In this document: piece by piece, positions 1-6,708 of the stretch
How positions within the stretch are numbered: the first letter of the stretch is position 1
Layout: each line of letters starts with the position of its first letter
Source of the DNA: an uncultured Spirochaetaceae bacterium
GTDB taxonomy: Bacteria; Spirochaetota; Spirochaetia; Sphaerochaetales; Sphaerochaetaceae
Length of the DNA stretch: 9,480 bases
Assembly (NCBI GenBank): GCA_944389985.1
Contig: CALXON010000164.1
Span: forward strand, 1-9,480
Direction: 5' to 3'
The notes under the pieces: model-generated
What the model was told of the DNA's origin: nothing
The model's input: the letters and a program-made list of their open reading frames with translations, nothing else
The model's database searches: none
Made by a program: the position numbers and the translations under genes

Positions 1-355
1 TCACTGCAGATATGAAAGCGACCTTCACATCAAGAGTGCAGAGAGGATCATCACCTCGGAATATCTCCTGATGGATCGTGCAGGAGAAGCGCTGCATATC
101 CAGAATCGTCGTCCTGACCTCGAGAAGGTCATCAAGATGCCCAGGACTGCGGAAATCCATGGAGATCGAACGGACAACGATGAATATGCCGTCATCGCCC
201 TTTGCAAGCTCCGACTGAGGAACATCGGGAAGCATCTCCCTCAGCATCTCGGTCCTGGCATGCTCTGCCCAGTCGAGATACCTCGCATGGTAGACAATCC
301 CTTCAGCATCAGTATCCGAGAAATAGACTCTTGCATTGAAAAGAAAGGTCCTCAT
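1..355 (-). CDS. Acyl-CoA thioesterase, YbgC/4-hydroxybenzoyl-CoA thioesterase family (3' end beyond window)
   Basis: Partial gene: 118 residues are visible from an ATG at 355-353, and the frame stays open to the window edge. Seen: residues 11-30 (YFSDTDAEGIVYHARYLDWA) are the signature of small hotdog-fold thioesterases, with Asp16 at the position of the catalytic Asp of 4-hydroxybenzoyl-CoA thioesterase. A later PGHLDDLLEV segment (about 71-80) matches the family's second conserved strand. Family members are cytoplasmic, about 130-140 residues long, and hydrolyse short-chain or aromatic acyl-CoA/ACP thioesters, so roughly 15-20 residues are probably missing. The start is decided by an AAGGAGG Shine-Dalgarno at 367-361, five bases before the ATG. 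The ATG shares its A with the topB stop (TGATG), so the gene is translationally coupled to topB. E. coli ybgC lies with tol-pal, which is not seen here. The family call is strong; the substrate is unknown. Confidence 0.9.
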   Translation of the reverse strand, partial: MRTFLFNARVYFSDTDAEGIVYHARYLDWAEHARTEMLREMLPDVPQSELAKGDDGIFIVVRSISMDFRSPGHLDDLLEVRTTILDMQRFSCTIHQEIFRGDDPLCTLDVKVAFISAV

Positions 356-2586
356 CACTTCCTCCTTGATGATCTTTCCTTGTTCCTTTCCTGGCTGATG
401 CGGAAGAAGTCAGCCATGGTGCCGCCTCCGAAGTCCGAAGAGGAGAAACGGTTGGCTGCAGGTCTCCTTTCCTCATCGTTCCGTCTGTCGCGTTTATATG
501 CGTGCTTTGATTCCCTGACGACCACGGTCTTTGTCTCATAGACAGCCTTGGGAATCTTCACCGAGGACTTCCTGCTGATGACGACACGGACCTTTCCTGA
601 AGCGTCTGTCGTGAATTTCTTCTCGGAAGAGGCTCCTGTGGCGACCTTCACCTTGACCTCTTTCTCCTCATACTGGCATGAGAGACGCTGACAGATATAG
701 TGCACCGATCCATCTGCCTCTACAGCCTTCATCATATCGGAATTGCAGTACGGGCACTTCTTCGTATCCTTGAACTTTGGAGAGAAGACCTTGTCACTTC
801 TCTCGACTTCCCTGACAAGATCGGAAGCCATCTTCTTTATGTCCTTGATGAAGAGTTCAGGATCCTCCTTGCCTTTCGCGATCTTCTCAAGGCGTCCTTC
901 CCACACTCCTGTGAGCTCCGGGGATCTGAGGACCTCGGGAGCAAGTCTTACGACCTCCCTGCCCTTCGCGGTCGGAACGAAGTACTTTCCCTCCCTCTCG
1001 ACATATCTGTTCTGCACGAGCTTCTCGATCATGTCGGCACGGGTGGCAGGCGTTCCGAGACCTCCGCCGAGGTTCGCCTTGAGCTTGTCGTCATCGACAA
1101 AGCGTCCAACATGCTCCATCGCAGAGAGCAGGGTCGCATCGGTGTACCTCTCAGGAGGATTCGTGACGTTCTTCCTGATCTTCACAGAGGAAAGCGTAAC
1201 CTCATCACTCTCCTTGAGCGTCATAAGCGCGAAGTTGTTGTCACCGTCATCCGTAAGAAGGGATGCGCTCTTCAGTCCTGCGCTCTCAGCTGCCGATCTG
1301 TAACCTTTCTTTACAGGAAGTGTGAGGCGTGTCCTGAAAAGCTTTCCGTCTACATCGATATCACACACGGTCGTCTTGTATATGTAATCCTCTCCGATGA
1401 CTTCAAGGAAACGGAGTGCGATGAGCTGCCAGAGCTTCAGTTCGTCAGATGAGAGCTTCTCTGTCCTCACGATCTCCTCTGTCGGGATGATCGCATGATG
1501 ATCAGAGACAAGGGAGTCATTCACAAAACGCGGATTGTCACTTCTGAAACCGGACTGGAGGTACTCATCCACCTGGCGGGAGAAGATTGTTGCAGAGAGT
1601 GCCCTGATGCGTTCGGGGAGTGTCGGCACTATATCCTGTGTGATGTATCTTGAATCAGTTCTGGGATACGTCACAATCTTATGAACCTCATAGAGTCTCT
1701 GGAGTGTATCGAGTGTCTCCTTTGCAGAAAATCCGAGCATGATGTTCGCATCCCTCTGAAGCTCTGTAAGGTCATATGCCTGAGGAACAGTATCGCTCTT
1801 CTCCTCTGATGTGAGTCTGACAACCTTGCCTTTCCTGTCCTTCCATGAGGCGAACTCCTCGCTCAGCGCATCATCGGTGAACCTCACCGTATTGTCCTCA
1901 GGGTAGTAGGACGCGGAGAAAAGGCCGAAATCACCACGCGCTGAGTAGTAGTACTTACCCTCGAAGCTCTCGATCTCGTCCTCCCTTGCGGTCATGAGTG
2001 CCAGCGTCGGAGTCTGGACGCGTCCTGAGGAGAGTTTTGCATCGTAGTAGCATGTGAGCGCTCTCGTGACATTCATGCCTACATACCAGTCAGCTGCAGC
2101 ACGGCATTCGGCCGCATGATAGAGATTGTCGTAATCTGAAGCCGGACGGAGGTTCTCGAAGCCTTCCTTTATGGCCTTCTCCGTCTGGGAGGAAATCCAG
2201 AGTCTCTCCGCCTTTCCAGTATAGCCTGAGAGCTTGAGTATCCAGCGGGCGACGAGCTCTCCCTCTCGTCCTGCATCGGTGGCTATGACGACAGATGAGA
2301 TGTCAGAGCGCGACAGAAGTGATGAGATGATGTCGAACTGCTCCTTCGACTCCTCTATGACGACCTGATCCAGATGCTCAGGAAGCATCGGCAGTGTCTT
2401 CAGCGACCAGCGCTTGTAACTTTCTGAATAATGCTGGGGCTCAGCGAGCTCCACGAGGTGACCGAGGGCCCATGTGACGACGTAGTCAGGTCCCTCCGTA
2501 TAGCCCTTCTCTTTCTGGAAGCAGCCAAGATTCCTTGCTATCTCACGTCCGACTGACGGTTTTTCAGCGATCACGAGTTTCTTCAT
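355..2586 (-). CDS. topB: DNA topoisomerase III (type IA)
   Basis: A 743-residue type IA topoisomerase that cuts one DNA strand through a 5'-phosphotyrosyl bond, relaxing negative supercoils and decatenating replication or recombination intermediates. Seen (numbered from the chosen start): N-terminal Toprim domain with KLVIAEKPSVG at 3-13 (Glu8) and TDAGREGE at 103-110; LSSGRVQTPTLALM at about 185-198; catalytic Tyr307 in TYPRTDSR; GTPATRADMIEKL at about 511-523; a C-terminal zinc ribbon with Cys611, Cys614, Cys632 and Cys637; then a basic, low-complexity tail of about 100 residues. The first residues MKKLVIAEKPSVG match the usual TopB N-terminus, so ATG 2586 is preferred over the in-frame ATG at 2616, which would add ten hydrophobic residues. 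No Shine-Dalgarno precedes either start, but an extended -10 box ends seven bases before ATG 2586. The Toprim DxD has Gly in place of the second Asp. The gene is followed by the coupled thioesterase and diverges from the MATE gene. Confidence 0.95.
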   Translation of the reverse strand: MKKLVIAEKPSVGREIARNLGCFQKEKGYTEGPDYVVTWALGHLVELAEPQHYSESYKRWSLKTLPMLPEHLDQVVIEESKEQFDIISSLLSRSDISSVVIATDAGREGELVARWILKLSGYTGKAERLWISSQTEKAIKEGFENLRPASDYDNLYHAAECRAAADWYVGMNVTRALTCYYDAKLSSGRVQTPTLALMTAREDEIESFEGKYYYSARGDFGLFSASYYPEDNTVRFTDDALSEEFASWKDRKGKVVRLTSEEKSDTVPQAYDLTELQRDANIMLGFSAKETLDTLQRLYEVHKIVTYPRTDSRYITQDIVPTLPERIRALSATIFSRQVDEYLQSGFRSDNPRFVNDSLVSDHHAIIPTEEIVRTEKLSSDELKLWQLIALRFLEVIGEDYIYKTTVCDIDVDGKLFRTRLTLPVKKGYRSAAESAGLKSASLLTDDGDNNFALMTLKESDEVTLSSVKIRKNVTNPPERYTDATLLSAMEHVGRFVDDDKLKANLGGGLGTPATRADMIEKLVQNRYVEREGKYFVPTAKGREVVRLAPEVLRSPELTGVWEGRLEKIAKGKEDPELFIKDIKKMASDLVREVERSDKVFSPKFKDTKKCPYCNSDMMKAVEADGSVHYICQRLSCQYEEKEVKVKVATGASSEKKFTTDASGKVRVVISRKSSVKIPKAVYETKTVVVRESKHAYKRDRRNDEERRPAANRFSSSDFGGGTMADFFRISQERNKERSSRRK

Positions 2587-2593
2587 GAGCGCA

Positions 2594-2602
2594 ATAATAG
2601 CA
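2594..2602 (-). promoter_or_regulatory. Extended -10 promoter box for topB, predicted leaderless transcript
   Basis: Reading the minus strand, TGC TATTAT lies at 2602-2594 (extended -10 TGn followed by a hexamer 5/6 identical to TATAAT). Seven bases then lead to the topB ATG at 2586, so a start site at the usual distance would fall on or beside the A of the ATG. The -35 region is weak: TAGCAG at a 17-base spacing, which overlaps the opposite promoter. Prediction from sequence only. Confidence 0.55.
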
Positions 2603-2623
2603 AAAAGCAGGGACATCTGCTAT
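2597..2623. repeat. Inverted repeat formed by the two divergent -10 boxes
   Basis: ATAGCA at 2597-2602 and TGCTAT at 2618-2623 are perfect 6-base inverted arms separated by 15 bases, centred in the topB/MATE intergenic region. Each arm is the TGCTAT core of one outward-facing extended -10 box. The symmetry could simply come from the two promoters, or it could be a binding site for a dimeric regulator. No T run follows either arm, so it is not a terminator. Confidence 0.5.
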
Positions 2624-2626
2624 ATT
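2618..2626 (+). promoter_or_regulatory. Extended -10 promoter box for the MATE gene, predicted leaderless transcript
   Basis: TGC TATATT at 2618-2626 is an extended -10 box (hexamer 4/6 identical to TATAAT, TGn intact). It is followed by six bases and then the ATG at 2633. A transcript starting at the usual distance would begin at or within a base of the start codon. No Shine-Dalgarno is present. The -35 region (TAGCAA at 2598-2603) is poor and overlaps the topB -10 box. Prediction from sequence only. Confidence 0.5.
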
Positions 2627-2632
2627 CCGGCT

Positions 2633-3961
2633 ATGCAATCAGACATGACCAGAGGCGGTATCACGGGGCCGATGCTCTCATTCGCGCTTCCCCTGATACT
2701 CGGCAATATGCTGCAGACACTGTACAATGCGGCCGACTCCGTGATAGTAGGACGGTTCATAGGCCCGGACGCACTTGCGGCTGTCGGTTCGGCATACTCT
2801 CTGATGACATTCCTCACATCTCTGATGATAGGTCTCTCGATGGGAGCCGGTGTCTCATTCTCCTACTTCTTCGGAGCGGGAGACAGGAAGAATCTCAGAT
2901 CATCCCTCGGCGTCTCATTCATGCTGATCGGTGTCATCACGGTGATAATAACGGTCCTTTCCTTCATCCTTCTGGACTGGATACTCTCAGTGCTCTCCGT
3001 ACCTGAACAGATCGTTCCTCTCATGAAGGAATACCTTCTTGTCATATTCACGGGCCTCCCCGCGCTCTTCCTGTTCAACTTCTACGCCTCTGCGGAGAGG
3101 GCCATAGGCAACAGCAGGATAGCACTGGTATTCATGGCAGTCTCTGCCGTGATGAACATTGTCCTTGACCTCTATTTCGTGATCTCTCTGGACTGGGGTG
3201 TCTGGGGAGCGGCTCTTGCCACAGTCATCTCACAGTACGCGGCAGGCACAGGCATCATGCTCTATACAGTCCGCTCCGCAAAGCTTCTGTCCTTTTCCTT
3301 CAGGGACATGAGACCGGAGAGGAAGATGCTCGGAGAACTCGCATCCCTTTCAGTCCTCACATCGCTCCAGCAGTCAATAATGAATCTTGGCATACTCATG
3401 GTACAGGGACTGGTGAACTCCTTCGGAGCCGGGACGATGGCGGCATTCGCAGCCGGAGTGAAGATCGACAGTATCGCATACATGCCGCTTCAGGAGTTCG
3501 GCAATGCCTTCTCGACGTTCGTCAGCCAGAACATGGGAGCAGACCGCTTCGACAGGGTCAGGAAGGGAATGGTCAGGGCTTTCCTGACTGCCCTGATCTT
3601 CGGTGTTGCAGTCTCTGTCATCGTGTTCATAATACCTGACAGGCTCATGACAATATTCGTAAATCCCTCTGAGACGGAGATCATCGCGACAGGCAGAAGC
3701 TATCTCAGGATAGAAGGATCCTTCTACGCCCTCATAGGTTTCCTGTTCCTCTTCTACGGAATCTTCCGTGCGCTGAAGCACCCTGCAGTCTCCCTTGTTC
3801 TGACGGTCATCAGTCTCGGACTGAGAGTGCTTCTTGCATACATCATGGCCGGAATAATCGGAGAGGAAGGCATCTGGATGAGCATTCCGATCGGATGGGC
3901 GATCGCCGACATGGCAGGTCTTGCTTTCTATCTCTTGTTCCGGAGAAAGCACGCATCATGA
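2633..3961 (+). CDS. MATE family multidrug/Na+ (or H+) antiporter
   Basis: A 442-residue inner-membrane efflux protein of the multidrug and toxic compound extrusion family, expected to expel cationic drugs or metabolites using a Na+ or H+ gradient. Seen (numbered from ATG 2633): about a dozen hydrophobic segments in two homologous halves. The first half carries LQTLYNAADSVIVGRFIG (27-44), the standard TM1/TM2 signature. The equivalent of TM7/TM8 in the second half carries KIDSIAYMPLQEFG and FVSQNMGA (about 277-303). Length matches the family's usual 440-460. The start at 2633 is preferred because the ORF's upstream ATG at 2585 would add a non-conserved peptide overlapping the topB start and the promoter; ATG 2645 is also possible. 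No Shine-Dalgarno is visible. Its last six bases overlap the 3' end of the convergent polyol dehydrogenase, leaving no room for a terminator between them. The exported substrate cannot be told from sequence. Confidence 0.93.
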   Translation: MQSDMTRGGITGPMLSFALPLILGNMLQTLYNAADSVIVGRFIGPDALAAVGSAYSLMTFLTSLMIGLSMGAGVSFSYFFGAGDRKNLRSSLGVSFMLIGVITVIITVLSFILLDWILSVLSVPEQIVPLMKEYLLVIFTGLPALFLFNFYASAERAIGNSRIALVFMAVSAVMNIVLDLYFVISLDWGVWGAALATVISQYAAGTGIMLYTVRSAKLLSFSFRDMRPERKMLGELASLSVLTSLQQSIMNLGILMVQGLVNSFGAGTMAAFAAGVKIDSIAYMPLQEFGNAFSTFVSQNMGADRFDRVRKGMVRAFLTALIFGVAVSVIVFIIPDRLMTIFVNPSETEIIATGRSYLRIEGSFYALIGFLFLFYGIFRALKHPAVSLVLTVISLGLRVLLAYIMAGIIGEEGIWMSIPIGWAIADMAGLAFYLLFRRKHAS

Positions 3962-5410
3962 CATATAGTTCTCAAGAGTCTCCCTCACCCCATCATTCCT
4001 GAGCGATGAGAGATACTCTCTGACCTTCCCGGTGAAGAGAGAAGATGTAAGGACGCTCTCTGAAAGTCCTGCGATACGGAAGAAGCCCTGAGGATCTTCT
4101 GATACGGCAGCAAGCTCCTCTCCCTTAGGATCATCAACAGGCATATGATGTCCCTCGCTGTCCACCGCCTGGTAGTAGTACTCCCACATCGCAAGGGCAA
4201 GGATCACAGAATCCATGGGTATTCCCTTCGCGAAAGCCTCCTCGAGAGGACGGAATATGGCATTGGAGATCTTCTTCGACCCGTCGGATGCAAGACGCAG
4301 GACCTTGTCAGCGATGTATGGATTGGAGAACCTCTCCACAAGCTGATCCTTGTAATCATCGAGATCTATCCCGGGAACAGGAGAAAGTGTTTCTGTGATC
4401 TCCTCCATGTAGTACTCTCTTATGAACTTCCTGATCAGCGGATCGGATACGGCCTTGTCGACCATCGTGTATCCCATCATGTATGCAGGATACGACAGGG
4501 CCGAATGAGAACCGTTGAGAAGTCTTATCTTCATGAGCTCATACGGCATGACATCATCCACGACAAGAGCACCTGATGCGCGGAAATCAGGGACAACTGT
4601 GATGAAATCATCCTCGATCACCAACTGCATGAAGCTCTCTGCATGTACTGGGCACTTATCATCGATATCATAATCATGCCTGAGCTTCTCCCTGTCATCC
4701 TCCCCTGTTCCCGGAGTGATCCTGTCGACCATCGTGCATGGAAATGAGACATTCCTCTCAAGCCATGGAATGATGTCAGGATACTTCTTTCCGCAGAACT
4801 CGAAGATGCAGGTCCTGAGCATCTTTCCGTTCTCAGGCACGTTGTCACAGCTCATCACGGTCACGGGAAGATTCTTCTCCGCTCTGAGGCTGAGTGCGTA
4901 CGAAAGGCATCCGACAGCTGTCCTTGCCGGTTCATCCGTTGTCAGATCATGCTGTATGCCGTCATCACTCCAGTTGAGGCTCTTCTCATCATCACGGTAT
5001 GTATAACCTTTCTCCGTTATGGTCAGAGTGATGAGCCTCACGCTCTCATCTGAAAGTACTCCGGCGACCTTGTCAGGATCCCATGCCTGGTTCGCATATC
5101 CTGTCACAGGACCGTTGATCCTGAGATCCTCCGTTCCATCAGGAGAGAGCGAGAGCACGGAATAGAGATAGTCCTGTTCCCTGAAGTCATAGATGAATTT
5201 CTCACTGACAGGAATCACATCGAGCTCAAAGACTCCTCCGTCAGAGAGCCCCTTCTCAAGAAGCTCATCCATATATGTCAGGAAATGGGAACGGTGAAAG
5301 TGCCCCAGTCCGATATGGGCAACCACGGTCCGGAGATTCTTCCTGTCATATGATGGTGTCCTGATACCCTTTCTCCTGATCTCCTCCAGCGTGCTGTCCG
5401 AAATTGTCAT
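3956..5410 (-). CDS. Mannitol dehydrogenase family (long-chain polyol/uronate NAD(P)+ oxidoreductase)
   Basis: A 484-residue cytoplasmic oxidoreductase of the polyol-specific long-chain dehydrogenase family (mannitol 2-dehydrogenase, arabinitol dehydrogenase, fructuronate reductase UxuB). Seen (from ATG 5410): N-terminal cofactor-binding segment IGLGHFHRSH (33-42); SCDNVPENG (187-195); VDRITPGTG (about 228-235); and the catalytic K-x4-N-x2-H signature KIRLLNGSH with Lys294, Asn299 and His302. These lie within one residue of the positions reported for Pseudomonas mannitol 2-dehydrogenase (Lys295, Asn300, His303). The start is fixed by a GGGAGG Shine-Dalgarno at 5423-5418, seven bases upstream; the longer frame beginning at 5446 would begin inside a terminator hairpin. 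No transporter, kinase or uronate gene adjoins it, so the substrate (mannitol/fructose, arabinitol/xylulose or mannonate/fructuronate) stays open. It follows the ygeY terminator and is probably its own unit or served by read-through. Confidence 0.93.
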   Translation of the reverse strand: MTISDSTLEEIRRKGIRTPSYDRKNLRTVVAHIGLGHFHRSHFLTYMDELLEKGLSDGGVFELDVIPVSEKFIYDFREQDYLYSVLSLSPDGTEDLRINGPVTGYANQAWDPDKVAGVLSDESVRLITLTITEKGYTYRDDEKSLNWSDDGIQHDLTTDEPARTAVGCLSYALSLRAEKNLPVTVMSCDNVPENGKMLRTCIFEFCGKKYPDIIPWLERNVSFPCTMVDRITPGTGEDDREKLRHDYDIDDKCPVHAESFMQLVIEDDFITVVPDFRASGALVVDDVMPYELMKIRLLNGSHSALSYPAYMMGYTMVDKAVSDPLIRKFIREYYMEEITETLSPVPGIDLDDYKDQLVERFSNPYIADKVLRLASDGSKKISNAIFRPLEEAFAKGIPMDSVILALAMWEYYYQAVDSEGHHMPVDDPKGEELAAVSEDPQGFFRIAGLSESVLTSSLFTGKVREYLSSLRNDGVRETLENYMS

Positions 5411-5417
5411 TCTGTAT

Positions 5418-5423
5418 CCTCCC
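5418..5423 (-). promoter_or_regulatory. Shine-Dalgarno of the polyol dehydrogenase
   Basis: GGGAGG on the minus strand, seven bases before ATG 5410. It decides the start codon against the upstream in-frame start at 5446, which has no such site and lies within a hairpin. Confidence 0.85.
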
Positions 5424-5429
5424 GGTATT

Positions 5430-5457
5430 AAAAATGGCTGGACCATGTGATCCAGCC
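5430..5457 (-). terminator. Rho-independent terminator of the ygfK-ssnA-ygeY operon
   Basis: On the minus strand the stem GGCTGGA (5457-5451) pairs perfectly with TCCAGCC (5442-5436) around an 8-base loop, followed by A and then five T (5434-5430). The stem begins 18 bases after the ygeY TAG. On the plus strand no T run follows the same hairpin, so the terminator is directional for the leftward operon. Confidence 0.8.
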
Positions 5458-5475
5458 TCAGAAAAACCTTATTAC

Positions 5476-6696
5476 CTACTCAGTCCTGCCTTCAAGGGCA
5501 TATGGAAGCATCGCGTAGAACTTCGAGCAGATTACGAGATCCTCAACCCTGTTGATCTCGTTCGGAGCATGGGCCTGAGCCTCATCTCCAGGACCGAAAC
5601 CGATTGCAGGAATCTTGTGCCTGCCTGTTGTCGCGACGAGGTTCGTTGAGAATGTCCACTTGTCGACGACAGGATCCTTTCCGAACATCTCCTTATAATC
5701 CCTGATACCTGCCTGTACAAGCGGATGATCGGGATTCAGCTTCCATGTCGGGAAGTAGAGCTCCTGAGAGTACTTCGTTCCGGTCCATGCCGTCTTGTCG
5801 TAGTCAGGCATCTCGACGACGATGTCCTCAGGCTTGTCTCCTGTTGCCTTTGACACATACTCCCTCACCTGATTCATGGCAAGCTCCGCATCCTCGCCCC
5901 ATGTCAGACGGCGGTCGCAGTAGAGCATCGCGTAGTCTGGAACCGCACACTGTGATGGTCCCTTGACATCGATCTGGGATACAGTGATCGTTCCCTTTCC
6001 GAGGAAGTTGTCATCATCCGGCTGCAGATCCTTGTTGAGCTGCTCGATGGCAAGTGCGGCGCGTGCGGCCTTGTAAGCGGCGGACACACCACGCTCAGGA
6101 GCGGATCCATGGCATGAGATTCCGCGGAGTATGACACGGATCTCCATCCTTCCCCTGTGTCCTCTGTAGAGACGGCAGCTTGTGGGTTCTGTGGAGACGA
6201 TGAGATCGGGCTTGATGTTCTCCTCCTCGATCATGTACTTCCAGCACATGCCATCACAGTCTTCCTCCATTACGGTGAATGTGAAGAGGATCGTATACTC
6301 TCCGCCATAGCCGAGCTCCTTGAGGATACGGCCTGCCGTGATCATTGAAGCAGCTCCGCCCTTCTGGTCAGAGGATCCTCTGCCCTTCACAAGTCCATCC
6401 TCGACAGCACCTGAGAACGGATCGAACTCCCAGTTCTTGAGGTTGCCGACCTCGACTGTATCGATGTGGGCATCGAAGGCAAGGGTCTTTGGTCCGTTGC
6501 CGACTCTGGCAACCACTGAACCAAGTCCTTCGATTTTTGCCTCATCAAAGCCTGCCTCCTCGCAGAGCTTCACGATAAGACGGCATACATCCTCTTCCTT
6601 GGAGCTGTAGCTCTTTGTCTTCACGAGCTTTGAAAGATTCTCAGCCGTGTAATCCCTGTACTTCTCAGCAAGTTCCTTTATCCTTTCGGAAACCAT
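5476..6696 (-). CDS. ygeY: YgeY family M20 metallohydrolase (selenium metabolism / purine degradation cluster)
   Basis: A 406-residue M20-family di-zinc hydrolase, cytoplasmic (no signal peptide). Seen: metal and catalytic residues in order are His77 and Asp79 (AHIDT), Asp110 (GRGSSDQKGG), Glu144/Glu145 (VMEED), Glu170 (STEPT) and His376 (AQAHAPNE). The dimerisation-domain motif SCHGSAPERG is at about 194-203. The glycine-rich GRGSSDQKGG, the SCHGSAPERG form and the neighbourhood identify the YgeY branch rather than a general dipeptidase or ArgE/DapE. Known of the family: it co-occurs with SsnA, YgfK and selenium-dependent molybdenum hydroxylases, and belongs to the gut anaerobic purine/uric-acid utilisation cluster. 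The exact substrate is not established to my knowledge; hydrolysis of an amide or carbamoyl bond in an opened purine intermediate is an inference. The start ATG has AAGGAG at 6710-6705, overlapping the ssnA stop, with an 8-base spacing, so it is coupled to ssnA. It ends before a clear terminator. Confidence 0.9.
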   Translation of the reverse strand: MVSERIKELAEKYRDYTAENLSKLVKTKSYSSKEEDVCRLIVKLCEEAGFDEAKIEGLGSVVARVGNGPKTLAFDAHIDTVEVGNLKNWEFDPFSGAVEDGLVKGRGSSDQKGGAASMITAGRILKELGYGGEYTILFTFTVMEEDCDGMCWKYMIEEENIKPDLIVSTEPTSCRLYRGHRGRMEIRVILRGISCHGSAPERGVSAAYKAARAALAIEQLNKDLQPDDDNFLGKGTITVSQIDVKGPSQCAVPDYAMLYCDRRLTWGEDAELAMNQVREYVSKATGDKPEDIVVEMPDYDKTAWTGTKYSQELYFPTWKLNPDHPLVQAGIRDYKEMFGKDPVVDKWTFSTNLVATTGRHKIPAIGFGPGDEAQAHAPNEINRVEDLVICSKFYAMLPYALEGRTE

Positions 6697-6708
6697 ACAG
6701 CACTCTCC

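Noticed and set aside
700..1452. Plus-strand open frame of 250 codons opposite topB
   Set aside because: Lies wholly antisense to the conserved catalytic part of topB, has no ribosome site or recognisable domain, and its composition mirrors topB codons.
2587..2616. In-frame ATG at 2616 as the topB start
   Set aside because: It would add ten hydrophobic residues before the canonical KLVIAEKPSVG N-terminus and lies upstream of the best -10 box.
3374..3952. Minus-strand open frame of 192 codons opposite the MATE gene
   Set aside because: Soluble-looking peptide with no family resemblance, antisense to clear MATE transmembrane segments.
5411..5446. Upstream in-frame start at 5446 for the polyol dehydrogenase
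   Set aside because: It falls inside the ygeY terminator hairpin, while ATG 5410 has a well-placed GGGAGG and gives the family's usual N-terminus.
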